From assembly GCA_004802725.1 (NCBI GenBank), contig SGPM01000024.1, positions 1-64,000 on the forward strand: a DNA stretch of 64,000 nucleotides, written 5' to 3'. This DNA comes from Antrodiella citrinella (taxonomy: Eukaryota > Basidiomycota > Agaricomycetes > Polyporales > Steccherinaceae). Both the position numbers and the translations under genes were made by a program. Numbering within the stretch: the first letter of the stretch is position 1; the number at the start of each line of letters is the position of its first letter. Shown here in pieces: positions 45,863 to 57,667 of this stretch. Under the pieces are notes generated by a model. The model did not search any database and had not been told where the DNA came from. It saw only the letters and a program-made list of their open reading frames with translations.

Positions 45863-46686
45863 GCATGGTCGACGCGAGGCATGCGCTATATATTCCGGAT
45901 TGGGCCTAGGGCAGAAGGAGGAGTGCATCCTTCTTGCCGCGCAGTAGGCAGAGAAGTCGAGGGATGTTGTGGTTGACACCACCCCAGGTGGATGAAGAAC
46001 CCCCCGACGGTCGTGTCTCTTTGGATCCCAAAATACTTGGGAAAGAACAGTTTATATTTCTCTTCCCCCATCGTCATCCCCTGGTTTTTATCACTCAGTC
46101 ACCACTGTAGAATTAGAGCATCCTTCACCTTTCTCCTCTTTATTTCATCAGTCAGCCAAAGGGGCTATACAAGCATTTTAGTATCTCCTTTTCGCCCTCT
46201 ACCCTACCATTCCACCTTGTAAGACCTAGTATCTGCGCATTTGTCTTTCATTCAAGCTTGTTGCATTCACCTTCGCCTTTCCTTCTATTCATTCCGCCCC
46301 GTTCATACGACCCCAGTGTTCCCGGTTCCGCTCGAACAGGTCGAGGCGCGTTTTTTCGCGCGTCTTCTCTGTCTTGGTTGTATGATGCCTCCCGTGTGTA
46401 GTTGTCGCGCCCCAGTTCGCATATACCCCAAATGAAATTGGATAGCTTGGTTTCTACAACGCCTGCCTTGTAAAGAAAGACTTCCGCTGAATATGGCAAT
46501 TCCCGCCGATCATTGCGATGCTTCTTTCAAGTTCTTTGACGACAACCAAAGCAACGTGTTGATATCATTCCATTTTGGTCAAAGTCAACTTGTTTTCGCT
46601 TCGACCATTCAACTTGTTCAAGTCGCGTTTACATCTCTTTCTTGACTCGCGTTTCGCGTCGCGTTCGGTGCCAGGTTCAACATTCA
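45863..46686 (+). other. Intergenic, pyrimidine-rich
   Basis: 3' flank of the 97-aa gene and upstream region of the first K-x-G-P-P gene. T/C-rich tracts, no gene seen. Confidence 0.55.
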
Positions 46687-47946
46687 ATGCTTGCGGGCTG
46701 CGGCAAGATTCTCACAGCCGTTCTCAACCTCACTGGCCACACGATCGCGGATCCGAGCTCGTCTCAAGTGCAGGGCCATTCTACTCCGAACATACCAGCG
46801 CAACCACCACAAGTGAGTACACCTGTGATCTCCACACTGCGACTGTTGGGACACTGATGAGTACTCGATCATCATCGCAGGTCCCAGTTCCACCTCCTGT
46901 TGTCGATACCGACGCTCCAAGTGCCGAACAAGCAGTCTCTCCAACGGTGGTGAGTGGTCTATTGGCTCACTTATGACCTGGCCGACGCGCTCATACCAGC
47001 ACGTCTGGTTCAGAATCCCACGCAACCTATTGCATCATCGTCGCGTCGACGACTTCCACTCCCGCGCTCAGCCATGAAGACAGGCGCCCCAATCCCTTCC
47101 TCGAAACCAAGCACTCACCCCTCGGATCGACGCTTGACTGTACAGTCTCACATTGTCGTACCGAAGCCTAAAGAGCGTGACGGGACAGACGTTCCTATGA
47201 CGAAAACGGGTCCACCACGCAAGCGTCAGAGTAGGAGCGAAGCAGAACCGGTTGTGTCTGCATTGAACGTTCCATTCATGAAGACGGGACCGCCGAGGAA
47301 GAGGAGGTCGGAGGTTGTGGATGGGGCTGTCAGTGATCCGTCTGTACCGACGAAGTTTGGCCCGCCGAGAAAACTGTGAGCAACTCGTTCGCACTTTCTA
47401 AAAAGATTGCGTGCTAATGACCGTTCAGTCGGAAACGAGATCACAGTGAAGTACCGGAGAAGAGCTCGCACGATACGCCGGTCACTAAAACGGGTCCTCC
47501 GAGACGCAGCAAGTGAGTGCACAAGCCAGTCATGTGTTGACAATTTCGCGTTCGGAACCTGAGGGTATTGGCGCAGATCTGTCCCGCAATCATCGAAGAT
47601 TAAGTCTGCGACTCGAGATAAATCTCTGTGAGTGACCGCATCCACCGTTCGTCACGGTCCATCCCTTAACCTGAATGTCAATAAGGCTCGAACGCGCATT
47701 CCCTATTTCCCACCCAAGCAAACGACGCGTTTCGCTCTCGAAGATCGGACCACCGAAACAGTGCGTCCTTTCTTTCCCTCGAGCGGCTAAGTGCAACATA
47801 ATTTGATTTTGATTGGTAGGTTGAAAGCGAAAGTCCCTCTTACTAACCCCATTCCCGATAAACCGACCGTTCCAGGCATGAAGTTTGGCCCGCCGAGGCG
47901 GAAACCGAAGGTTAGACCTGAAGAGCATGAGATGAAGCAGGATTGA
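46687..47946 (+). CDS. Basic disordered protein with seven K-x-G-P/A-P motifs (gene 1)
   Basis: Seven exons, 46687-46812, 46881-46949, 47014-47375, 47429-47512, 47577-47627, 47686-47760 and 47820-47946, sum to 894 nt and encode 297 aa. The protein is Pro-, Ser-, Lys- and Arg-rich with no predicted fold. It repeats a short motif: MKTGAP, then TKTGPPRKR, MKTGPPRKR, TKFGPPRK, TKTGPPRR, SKIGPPKQ and MKFGPPRRK. Several copies are preceded by V-P-x or P-V, and three stand at an exon end, so the motif and the intron pattern have spread together. I do not recognise the family. The basic motifs would suit nuclear localisation or binding to nucleic acid or an SH3-like partner; this is speculation. The start at 46687 is the ATG of the open first exon, but an upstream ATG at 46642 in the same frame is possible. 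Confidence 0.75.
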
Positions 47947-47999
47947 TTGAGCTGGTCGCGTCTGTTCTTGGACCTTCATCACGACCCTGCACTCCACCC

Positions 48000-48862
48000 A
48001 TCTCCCGCCGACTTGACGGACACTTCTTGACTCGGACTGACGAAGAGTATTGCGCCCATGAATCATTTGCCATCTACATCTATGTCTGTATAGTATAGTT
48101 ATTTCTTGGACCTTAATCAACAATAGGCACTGCTTAGTATATGTCTCCTCCTGTTCTCACTTCCATGTGCAATGGATATACAATGCGTTAATCACGTACA
48201 TGTCGCCGTTAGACTCGGACCAATCTTACTGAGCCACAACTTTAGGAGAGTAATAGGAGGGGTGAGTGTAGGGGGAAATGTATCTGGAACCGAGACTATG
48301 TCAACGAAAACAGTTCGAACTATTGGACCGGCGGTACCGCACACCAAGATTCCGCCGAGTCAAGCTTCTTGACTGACGAAGAAAGTATTGCGCATATGAT
48401 CCTACATCTGTCTGTATGATTATCTCTAGATCTTGATCGGGGATATGCACTGAATATGCCACCTCCTTCCTTAACGTTGAAACTACGTGTGCAATGGAAA
48501 TTTCAGCACTCCGAACCACTACACCTGCCTTATCGGGAAAATGCATCCCAAATCCGGAAAGAAGCAGAACGATCGCGGAAACGTGCATGTTGACCCCACG
48601 GCTCTCTTTCGTCGCGTCTCTTTGCAGTGTCAAACCGCTGCCTTTTCATCTCGACCTTCAGACTGTTCTCTCGAACCTAGAACGCGCTTTTGGACTGTGG
48701 AAAAACTAGATTGGCGCATTCACAGTCCCGTCTGCCAGTGCCACTTGTCAAGCGATCGCGATTCGTACTAGCCGACTTGGACAACACGCCACGACGTAGC
48801 ACGGCTTCGAGTTGACTACTCGCGTTTCTCCCTTGGTCGTCCTTCGGGCAACGCTGAGAGGA
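48000..48862 (+). pseudogene. Decayed partial duplicate of the 3' end of gene 1
   Basis: The stretch at about 48318-48505 resembles 47873-48185, the last exon and 3' flank of the gene just upstream. Shared landmarks in order are a VPHTKIPPS reading (against VPGMKFGPP), then tcttgactgacgaaga, gtattgcgc, ctacatct with gtctgta, atatgcac or an equivalent, and gtgcaatgga. The copy has no open frame. The remainder of this interval shows no gene. Confidence 0.6.
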
Positions 48863-51829
48863 ATGAGCTCTGTACGTGGGCTGCGCATGCGCTACTCTAT
48901 GCTTGGAAAGTTAGACAACTAACGAAGTGCACTTCTGTCCCGCTTAGCGTCCTCTAGCAATCGTTCTTCTTCTACACCAGTACCGCCGAGTGATTGGATA
49001 CCCGGGCCTGACAACCTTTCTTCTTCCATAGTAGACTGTAAGACACGTCGAATGATGACGCATAATGGTGCTAACAGATACGGCTAGCCTGCCTCAGCAA
49101 CATCAGGCCCGAGTTGGGGCCTCTCATTGTGAGTACACAGAATTCTCGCTGCTTTCCATGTGTCCCAACTTATCGCGCATAAATTCCAGTACGAAGGTAT
49201 GGACCGTGCGAAATTTGACCATGCAGTCAATCTGATCACAGCCTGGTGTTCCGTAGCCTAGTACGCTCGGGACAAGTCGATTTCATCTTGTCGCTCTATC
49301 CTCAATTCTCAGTAGAGGTATGCGTCCCTCTCAGAATGAGGTTCGACTTGCTCGTGCTCATGATCTCCAAGTCTCAAGTCTCGATGATGCTTGACTTCAT
49401 CAAGCTCAACCCTGCGAAGTTCCTTTCGGACAACTCGGTGGTACGTATGAAGGATGTGTTGTATTGAAACGTATCTGATTATGATATCCAGGCAGGAAAT
49501 CCAGGACCCTCGCATGAACGTATCTCCACAGTGGGTTATACTCTTGACTTCGAGTTTGGTTGGCGCGCGTTCTGAAAATCTATCCTTGCAGAGAGTGGAG
49601 GACGTGCGAACTACGTCTAAGACGACTCAGAAAAGCTTGTCTGACCAGGCCGACATCAAACGGGCAGCACTAGAGGCGCATACTCGCCCAGCTGCAATGC
49701 CAGCTGTTTCCTCGGAAAAGAAGCCCGGAGGATCGAGTCACAACGATCGTCTACGGCTACGGACAGCGCCGAAATCTGTCAAGCCCACACCGGTAATGCT
49801 AGTTTCGAATCGTGTGAGACTCGTTGTTCAGCAAGCTGTCGAAATAGCTGACGAACCCGTTGCTTGCCTGAAGTTGTATAAGGAACGTTGTTTGGAGAGA
49901 CGTTTGATAGAATATAGCAGACAGAAAGTGGCCTCAATATCCGTAGAGCCGGTCACCTACCAGCGTACAGATCCGGCCAAATTATCTGCGCTCAAGCCTC
50001 TTCTCGGATCCTCTACGTCTCCCGTGGTAGCTGTTCCGTCGACCAAATCGGTCCCTGGACCTTCGACAGTGTCTCTCAAGGAACGGAATGTGCAACAGCC
50101 ACCACGGAGAGACGTACCAGCCAAGATGTCGAAACCACCCTTCCAACATCCCGGAGCACCTACCCCATATCCAAGGACGCACGCGCTTTCTTCTGTATCT
50201 ACCGCCCCTGTGAAGCCTGTGCAGAAAAAGTTCCACCTTACTATTCGCCCGGATTCAAGTATCGCACCCAAGTCTCACGTGCCTGGAAAGTAAGTATATG
50301 CTTCGATTCGCGTTTACCCCTTGCTAATGGATGGTTAGACGGACTTCAGACGTTGCTGAGATTGGTACCACGAGCAGCATCCGTAACAACGACACCATAG
50401 AACCCCATAAGAAGTAGGTTTCTGTAGACTATCGCGTCGTTTGTCAGATCGGTGACATGCAAATTCTCCGTAGACCGAGACTACAGGCGCCGCCCCCGCC
50501 ACAGCGATCCAACTTTGTGGATTCTTCATATAAGATCGGCCCACCCAGACATAAGTGAGCATACACATAAGGTGCAGCTAAGGACCTTGTACCAACAATG
50601 CTGATTGCTGAATCAGGCGAAAGTCCGAGCCTACTGTCCCGCTTATCAAAATCGGTCCCCCCAAGAAGAAGTGAGCTACCGTACTCTATGAAGCTGCTCT
50701 TGAATTGACTGAAACGTTGCAACAGACTGAAAAAGGCAGTGGGTCCCGTGCGCGAACCCTTGTATTCACCGACCCTTTACTGCTTGACGCCGCCTTCGCC
50801 GCGCCCATTCTTGCCCATTTTACCAGTTGATCCCGTTGACTCTACGCTGGATGTTGTTGAGATCGACAGTGAAGAGGACACCCTTACAGTGTCCCTTGAC
50901 GACTTCGAATTCGCTTTGCCTAGTGGGAAACGCAATGACGGTATGCTCCTGGGCTCGCCTATGCGTTTTACCCGGGGTCTTGTCAAGCCTATGGATATCT
51001 CAAGCAATTCCGCCACCGGTGTCTCTCACTCGGATCCACTTTCTCTGGAGGACATTGATTCAACGAGGACTCCTATATTTGAGCTATTTCCGTTAGATAT
51101 GGAATCTCTGAGTGACAACAGACCAGAGATCTTGGACAGTCCACCCAACTATGCGTTCAAGGAGCCTCTGAGTGACAGGGAACCCGACAGTCCAATAAAC
51201 TTTGCGTTCATAGAGCCTCCGAGAGACAGCGACTCAGAGATCTCGCCGGAATTAGTCTCTTCACAGGTCGATCCTCTCCGAGTCTCATTCAAGTTACACA
51301 GATCGTCCAAGCGCGAGTGAGTAACAAATATCCGATGTACTTAATTATCGATCGCTGATATGGAGACGTCGGCACAGGATCATAAAGCCTTCGGCGGCAC
51401 CCTCTTCGTCTGTCGATGTCTTGAACCGTAAACCTCAGGCCGAACTTACTGCGCCTGAGATTAAGAGGTTAGTTTTTGGGCATGTCTCAGATTGCAGCCC
51501 GTGCTCATCTCTGTTGGGCCCCACAAGACGGAAGGCATCACCCGTTGCGCGGTCCAATCCAGTCTCCGTTCCATACACGAAAGTGGGCCCTCCTTCCCGC
51601 CGCAGAGGGTGAGTTCCCATGCTCTCCTCGCGTTTTCCGTGCTCAGGCTGACGATCCGGTATATTCCAGCAGACCTCGTCCCGCGACGTCGTTGACGCCA
51701 ACACGTCCGGTACTCCTTCCTTATCTGCCCATCTATGTACGACAAGCGAACCTGGCCATCGGTGTTACGTATAAGAGGTTACCACCGCCTCCTTCACTTA
51801 TGGTGGGGTCGCGAGACTGCCTTCGGTGA
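48863..51829 (+). CDS. Disordered protein with three K-x-G-P-P motifs (gene 2)
   Basis: Neighbour and probable relative of gene 1. From about 49240 onward the exon chain is clear. It passes through SLVRSGQVDFILSLYPQF, a helix-rich block (MMLDFIKLNPAKFL), a long Ser/Pro/Lys-rich exon ending near 50290, and then small exons carrying YKIGPPRHK, IKIGPPKKK and, near the end, TKVGPPSRRR. A large exon at about 50726-51317 is acidic (VVEIDSEEDTLTVSLDDFEF) and contains two near-copies of a segment with SPPNYAFKEPLSDRE and SPINFAFIEPPRDS. The last exon ends SLMVGSRDCLR with a TGA at 51827-51829. The 5' end between 48863 and 49240 is not settled: several small exons are possible. No known domain. Confidence 0.6.
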
Positions 51830-54800
51830 CATCGGAGAGAAGACTTGGAGTTGTGAATCGCGAGGCTTTTGGAGGTGCATGCACACGGACAATGGACACG
51901 GACATTCGTGCTTGACGACGACGATTTATTTGTACACTTGCAGCTGGCTGCAAACATATCTTCTACACATCTGTATTGGTACATATTATACCCTACAATC
52001 TCTCACACAATGCATGGATACTCACCCTATAGATCCTCCCAGTCAGGGCCGAGAGGGTCGCCGTTTAGTTAAGAGCAACGGGGAAGTGAACTTTCCAGAG
52101 TTGGAGGAGAGCTCATGTGTTAAATACGGCAGGGCAGGCAATTTTGGAAGACCGGGCGCATGCGCCTGTCCAGTGCGTTCGCTATAGCAGACAGGACATG
52201 AGGCCTGAAGGACCTCGATTCCAAAGAGAACACACATGTTTGCGAGGCGATGAACCGTGTACAGACCCCACAGCACCCGCCTGACAATAGATATCGACCC
52301 AGAGCCACGGATAGGCCTGAACCCGTGACTTCGTTCCAGGAAGGGGCACCGAGAGGTGTCTAATGTAATCTCGCACCCGGTGCGGATCACCCATACCCAT
52401 AATGAAAGAGGGAGGCTTCTGCGTGTGTGCACACCTCCGGCCGGTGTCTGAGTGCAGCAAAAAGGCAAGTCGAACAAGGTTTGGATGTGGACGAACTGAG
52501 GCGTGTCCGCAGGAGCCCTTTGCGGTTCGTGTTCTTCTTACTGCTTCCGGAGGGTATAACTGCCGTTAACGGACCGCAACTGTGTGTAATCGAATCCCGT
52601 GCAGGCGTGCGAGCATGTACGATGAGCTGACGTCTGGGTACTTGTATGTGGTTCGGATTGACAGTGGGGGGGGTGAGAGGTGGAGTTCCAGTCGGACCAA
52701 GCGGCCAGTGGCACGAAAGTTTCCGGTCAATGTGTTGGTGAGATGATCTGATGGTCACAAACCCTGGATAGGGGAATCCTCTGGGCGTAACCTTGCTTGA
52801 AAACTGTCGCATGGGCTACACAATATTTAGAGGAGACTGACCGGTATTGAGTCAAAATGGGGAATCTGAAAGGTCGGTATTAGCGTAAAGGGAAGTGAGA
52901 TGGGTTCGGACTTGACCCTCAGGGACTGAAAGAAAACAATTGAAATGTGCTGTAGATTAAGCATGACTTACTGTTACGTTTCCGTCAGCGTAATAGTGAA
53001 GATGCAGAAGGAAAGCTGAACCCAACTGCTTCCAGCAGTGACCTTGTCGTGCCGGCAGTCTTAGTCTACGGTCAAAATATTTCAATAATCACAGTCCTCA
53101 GGAGCTATGCGACGTACCATCTACTGGTGCCAATTTCGACGGATCGCGTTGTCCAAATGCTGTCGTATCCGAGGAAATGTGTAAGCTCTCACAAGATCGC
53201 CTGAGCGTTCCAAGGAGCGATCCACTCTCGGCCACGCGAGAGGATTCGAGCAGGCCCTCTGCGCTGTCAACCTTGCTAGATATATAGCTGCTGCTGTCAT
53301 GATATAGAGCTGCTATAGAAACAAACCCGAAGCTACAAGTTTCAGCTTTGTCGGCCTTTGTTATGGAGAAACAGTCAGATTTCCGCCGTGATGGGCCACC
53401 GCTTGAAGTTAGCCCAGCTTAGCGAATTCGATTAGGCTGGTCGAATCCATATCACTGAATACGCTGGGAGACCAGTCCATTCCGCAAGAATGGGAAGGGA
53501 TCAAACACATTGCAGCAATGTGCACTGTGCTTGGAGGGGGCATGATTGTGATCACGATAATAAAACCCCGGTAATTGTCAATGTTGGTGAAACCGCCTCC
53601 TGGTGGCTGCTGAAAATCAGAACGGTCTATTTTCTTCGTCCGGTCGGCCTTGGGGTTCGGACATAGGACAAAGACTCACCAGAAGCGGGAAACAAACCGC
53701 TAGTTGTTCGACGATAACGATATAGTTCTGAGAGCTCGCTCGCTCGAGAGTCTACAAGTATGAGTCCAGCGAACGGGCCGAGCAACTATCAGATCCGCAG
53801 ACGCTTATTTCAGACGCCCATAGACGGAGGCGGAGGAAGCGCTGTGGCCAACGCGATATTCACTCTGGAACCTTTTGATCAGCAAAAACAAGACCTGCCT
53901 CTTTCAACTTGATTTTCCATCAGTTGTTCATTGCTTTCTCAGCCTTTCACCATGACTCTCTTCAATCTCTCCAATGGCTGACCTACACGGTCTCAAGAGG
54001 TTTTTTTCATCGGACTCGTGACGGGCTGCCCGCAGAGCTGTGTTGATGCGACAACGCGTCGTTTGGAAGGTCGAAGTCTATTGTTGCAACCCTTCAATGG
54101 CGTGGACAATGGCGATTCTCCATGCGAGCTGACTATCCCCTTGCTGCCGTTGTGCTGTTTCTCGGAGTCGGTGCGGAATCCGGCCCCACTTCGCCTGTGC
54201 ACCGACAATTGCCTGCGATATGGTTCTTCGGAATCCATGTCTGGTCCTCTCGGGCAGCCGGGGGCAGGTGAGGTCCTTAGGAATACGGACATTTGACAGT
54301 GGAACTTCCACCATTACCCCATAGCGCGCAGGATCCTACAGATTCGAGTCATTCTACCCAGAGTATGTCGTCTTGGGAGACTAAATGGTTCTCTCTGCGC
54401 TCCGTGTAACGCGCATCAGGATGGGGTACTGGTCCTTGGATAGCTCGGAAACCTCTACGGAAACTTGTATTGCGCCTGCATGCACACATGGGTGTACACG
54501 CCTACTGACTTATTACTCGGTGAGTCCAAACTCTCCCCTCTCCGTGTTCCAGAGTCTGACTTTTATAGATGATAGAACATCGCTATTGCTTCCACTCCTT
54601 CAACATCCTCCGGACACGTGAAAGTGTACACACAGCCCTGAGACCTTTGTACACCACAAAAGGTTCTTCATATTAGGTTTTCGAGCAGTACGTTGTATTC
54701 CTGGTCGATGTAATGTCCGTATCAGGCTGATCTTTCTTAGAGCGTTTGTAGAACAAGCAGGTCGCTCCAGAGAGGCCCGCATCCGCGCTGCTCTCTAGAT

Positions 54801-56115
54801 TGAATTGGTCGATTGGCGTTCCTTCTTTCAATTATCTGCTCTTTCTGCTCGCATCTTGGCGCTGGGAATCGGAAGATGTAAATGGTTTTCTGACCCTATA
54901 TGTCGGCAACAAGAGCTGACGCAACTGGCTGCGCTGCTCCAGGAGCTTTCCGATTGCGGTGATGATGAGCGCTGAGCTCTGGGACCACATTTCAGGATTT
55001 GCAATTTGTTGCGGTCCATGACAAAGCCTAAAGGTGCGAGGGGACGAATACGAAGCTGGGCGATGAATTTTTAGTCATGAGACGCGTCTGATTATATCTT
55101 GTTGCATTTGCGAGCTATCTTTGAAAGCCTCTCAAAGCCCCAGCTTTACGCGTGTGCTGTGAGTGTACTCGTGAGTACTGTCTTCGATATTGTGTAAACT
55201 GATACCGATAACAGGCAAACGGCCGACGGCATACCGCGATTCCATCCTTCCAATTGTTAACGAGCACCGTCTTTGACAGTTGGACACCCAAAGGGCAGCA
55301 ACGCGTGTCACAAGACACGACTGTATAGGGTACGTGTGACGGCCCCCTATAGATGGCTTTACCACTGCGTGGATGGTTGTCTCGGAGAGCGTTATTGTCG
55401 AGGCACGTTATGGACAATGCAGGGCACAGCCACCATCTTTTCCGTGCCTAAGAGTGTCGTCGGGGCCTAACTGCGAAGACTTGGAGGCGATTTGACTTCG
55501 GGCGACTGTCACGCGTTACGTACGGTACCACGAACCTTTGTTGTTGTAAATGTGGCGAGGCGAGGACGAGTGTCGGAGCACATGGTGACTGGTAGAGTTC
55601 GAAATTGGTCAAGATGATGGCGAGTGCCTGAGTGCGGCGATGGGCGAGGGCACTGTCCTAATGAGGCAAGAGCACCAAATAAGGAAATATGTGCACGGTG
55701 GTCGCCGAAAGTGGGGGAGAGAGATGGTGACCAGACTGGCCTCCTCCTCCTCCTCCTCCTCATCTTCCTCCTTTCACCACCTTTTCCTCCTCTCCGCCCG
55801 CTCTCGTTTACGACCCCAGACGAATTGGCACGACATTCTTACATCTGCTTTTTCCATACGAAGGCCCCTTTCCAGCACGACCCATTAACGTCCACCTTCC
55901 ATCTGTCTGCTTACAGCCGTTGCTTTACTCTCCAGTCCGTCCTTTTCTCCTCCGAAACACTTCCATTCGAACACCGCACTCATATCCGTCCCAGAACATA
56001 TCACTCGCTCTTTACTCTCGTGCCCTCCCGTTTTTGAGGTAACCGCACCACCCCCGCCGTTCCCCCTCGTCCGCCAAAGCTCACGCGTTATTGTGTTTTC
56101 CTCCGCTCTCAAGAA
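51830..56115 (+). other. 4.3-kb interval without a recognisable gene
   Basis: Frames of 90-145 codons occur (for example 52043-52477 and 52387-52812 on the minus strand, 54018-54296 on the plus), but they overlap in several frames and show no domain or splice logic. A G7 run lies near 52670. The last 400 bp before ras are strongly C/T-rich on the plus strand, including a run of CTC triplets at about 55739-55764, which looks like a core promoter and transcript start region. Confidence 0.6.
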
Positions 56116-57007
56116 ATGGACAGCTGGAGAGTAGCCGTTCTCGGTGATGGTGGCGTTGGCAAGACTGCTCTTGCCGTGCAGGTAAGTCCCTTCCTCGTGT
56201 CATGCATTTCCTGTCCTCATCATCCCCCATCCTTCACAGTTCACTCTCAATTGTTTTGTTGGTACGGTCATTTCCCCCGAAAGCTCAGATCTGGCATACT
56301 GATTATTGCCGTCCTTCCCCCTTCACAGAGGTACGAGATCGTACTCTACCACGCTGCGTTCAGCTCCATGCTCAATCTCTTGCGCCTCGAATCCTAGACG
56401 TATGACCCTACAATAGAAGATGCATATCGCAAACAGTTAGTAGTCGACAACCGAATGTGCTTCGTCGAGGTGATTGACACAGCAGGTCAAGGTGCGTTCT
56501 CACTCCCCGAATCTTTTCGGCTACCTGACCCTGACCATGATGTACAGAGGAGTACGCGACATTGCGGGATCAATGGGTTCGGTCCGTCCTTCACATTCTG
56601 TATCCATTTGCTCCCCCAGCTAACTCGCGCAAACGTTAATTAGGGAAGGGCAGGGTTTCATCTTGGTGTATTCCATCGCCTCGCGAGCCACCTTTGAACG
56701 GTTAGAGGTCTTCCGGCATGCTATGATGAAGGTGAAACGACAGAAGCCGGTCTTTATGCTTGTCGGTAACAAGTGCGACAAGCAATACGAACGCGAAGTA
56801 TCGCGAGAAGAAGGCGCGCAGCTTGCACGGACGTTCGGATGCGAATTTCTCGAAACATCAGCCAAGACTGCTCTGAATGTAGAACGCCTGTTCATGACAC
56901 TCGTACGGCTCCTACGACAAACAAAACAACAAGAGCTCGGAGGGACTCCGGGACCGGCGCGACCGGCGGAGGGGGGGAAGAAGCCAAGGAAGTGTATCAT
57001 CATGTAG
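56116..57007 (+). CDS. Ras-family small GTPase with CaaX tail
   Basis: Exons 56116-56181, 56240-56261, 56329-56330, 56398-56491, 56548-56581 and 56644-57007 sum to 582 nt and encode 193 aa. The G motifs are all present: P-loop GDGGVGKT (residues 10-17), switch I TYDPTIED, DTAGQEEYATLRD, NKCDK and ETSAK. The C-terminus has KKPRKCIIM, a polybasic patch and a CaaX box for prenylation. Ras switches of this type control morphogenesis and growth signalling at the plasma membrane. A third exon of only two bases (AG), flanked by TTCACAG and GTACGA, is needed to keep the frame and supplies the glutamate before TYDPTIED. Without it the frame is lost. The gene sits 660 bp upstream of the BTB gene on the same strand. 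Confidence 0.94.
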
Positions 57008-57667
57008 GGCACTAACAGGACCATATAGACCCCCATTCCCCTAGTTTCCTCCATTTCCGTTTTACCACGATACCATGTTTGCATTTGTCCCGTTTTCTTT
57101 TGTTTCGTCTTATCCTTTCCGTCCTCATTCGCACACTTGGGCATCTTGTGGGTTCTGCTGAGTTACGGTCATGAATATCTCTTAACCCCCTTTACCTTTC
57201 TCGTCGCTCGTCCCCCTCCCCCCTTCCCCGTGACTTTTGTGACCGACCTTCTTACCACTGCTGGCTTCTGGCATTTCCTCCTTACACGATGTACATATTA
57301 TCCCCTAGGCCTTACACATGCCCGTTGGCCCATGCTCATGTACGTGTATCCCCAAGCCCCGCATGCGCTATCTGCCTCTATGACACCCATTCGAGTCATG
57401 CCTGAATATACCCTCATTCCACGCACCCCCCTCTGTCTGCGGTCGACTGACATCTGATCAAAGGTACGGTCCTACGTGTTTTTGAACTCACTGACTCGGA
57501 TGACAGCCTACGTGTCGTCGCACGGCAACGGTGCCACTCCCGAGTGACTGTTGCGCAGCAGAGCACCGGTACAACCCTGGATCATGATTGTGCTATACTT
57601 AAAGGCGAGTGCTCTCCAAAATCAACTCCCAATCGCCAACTGAATACGCACCCTCAGCTAACTCGAG
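57008..57667 (+). other. Intergenic, no gene seen
   Basis: C/T-rich 3' flank of ras and upstream region of the BTB gene. Confidence 0.6.

Noticed and set aside
52560..52625. Sequence AATCGAATCC resembling a tRNA T loop
   Set aside because: Flanking bases do not form a T stem, and no acceptor or anticodon arm can be drawn.
52043..52812. Two overlapping minus-strand frames of 144 and 141 codons
   Set aside because: They overlap in different frames without splice logic and show no domain; likely chance frames in GC-rich DNA.
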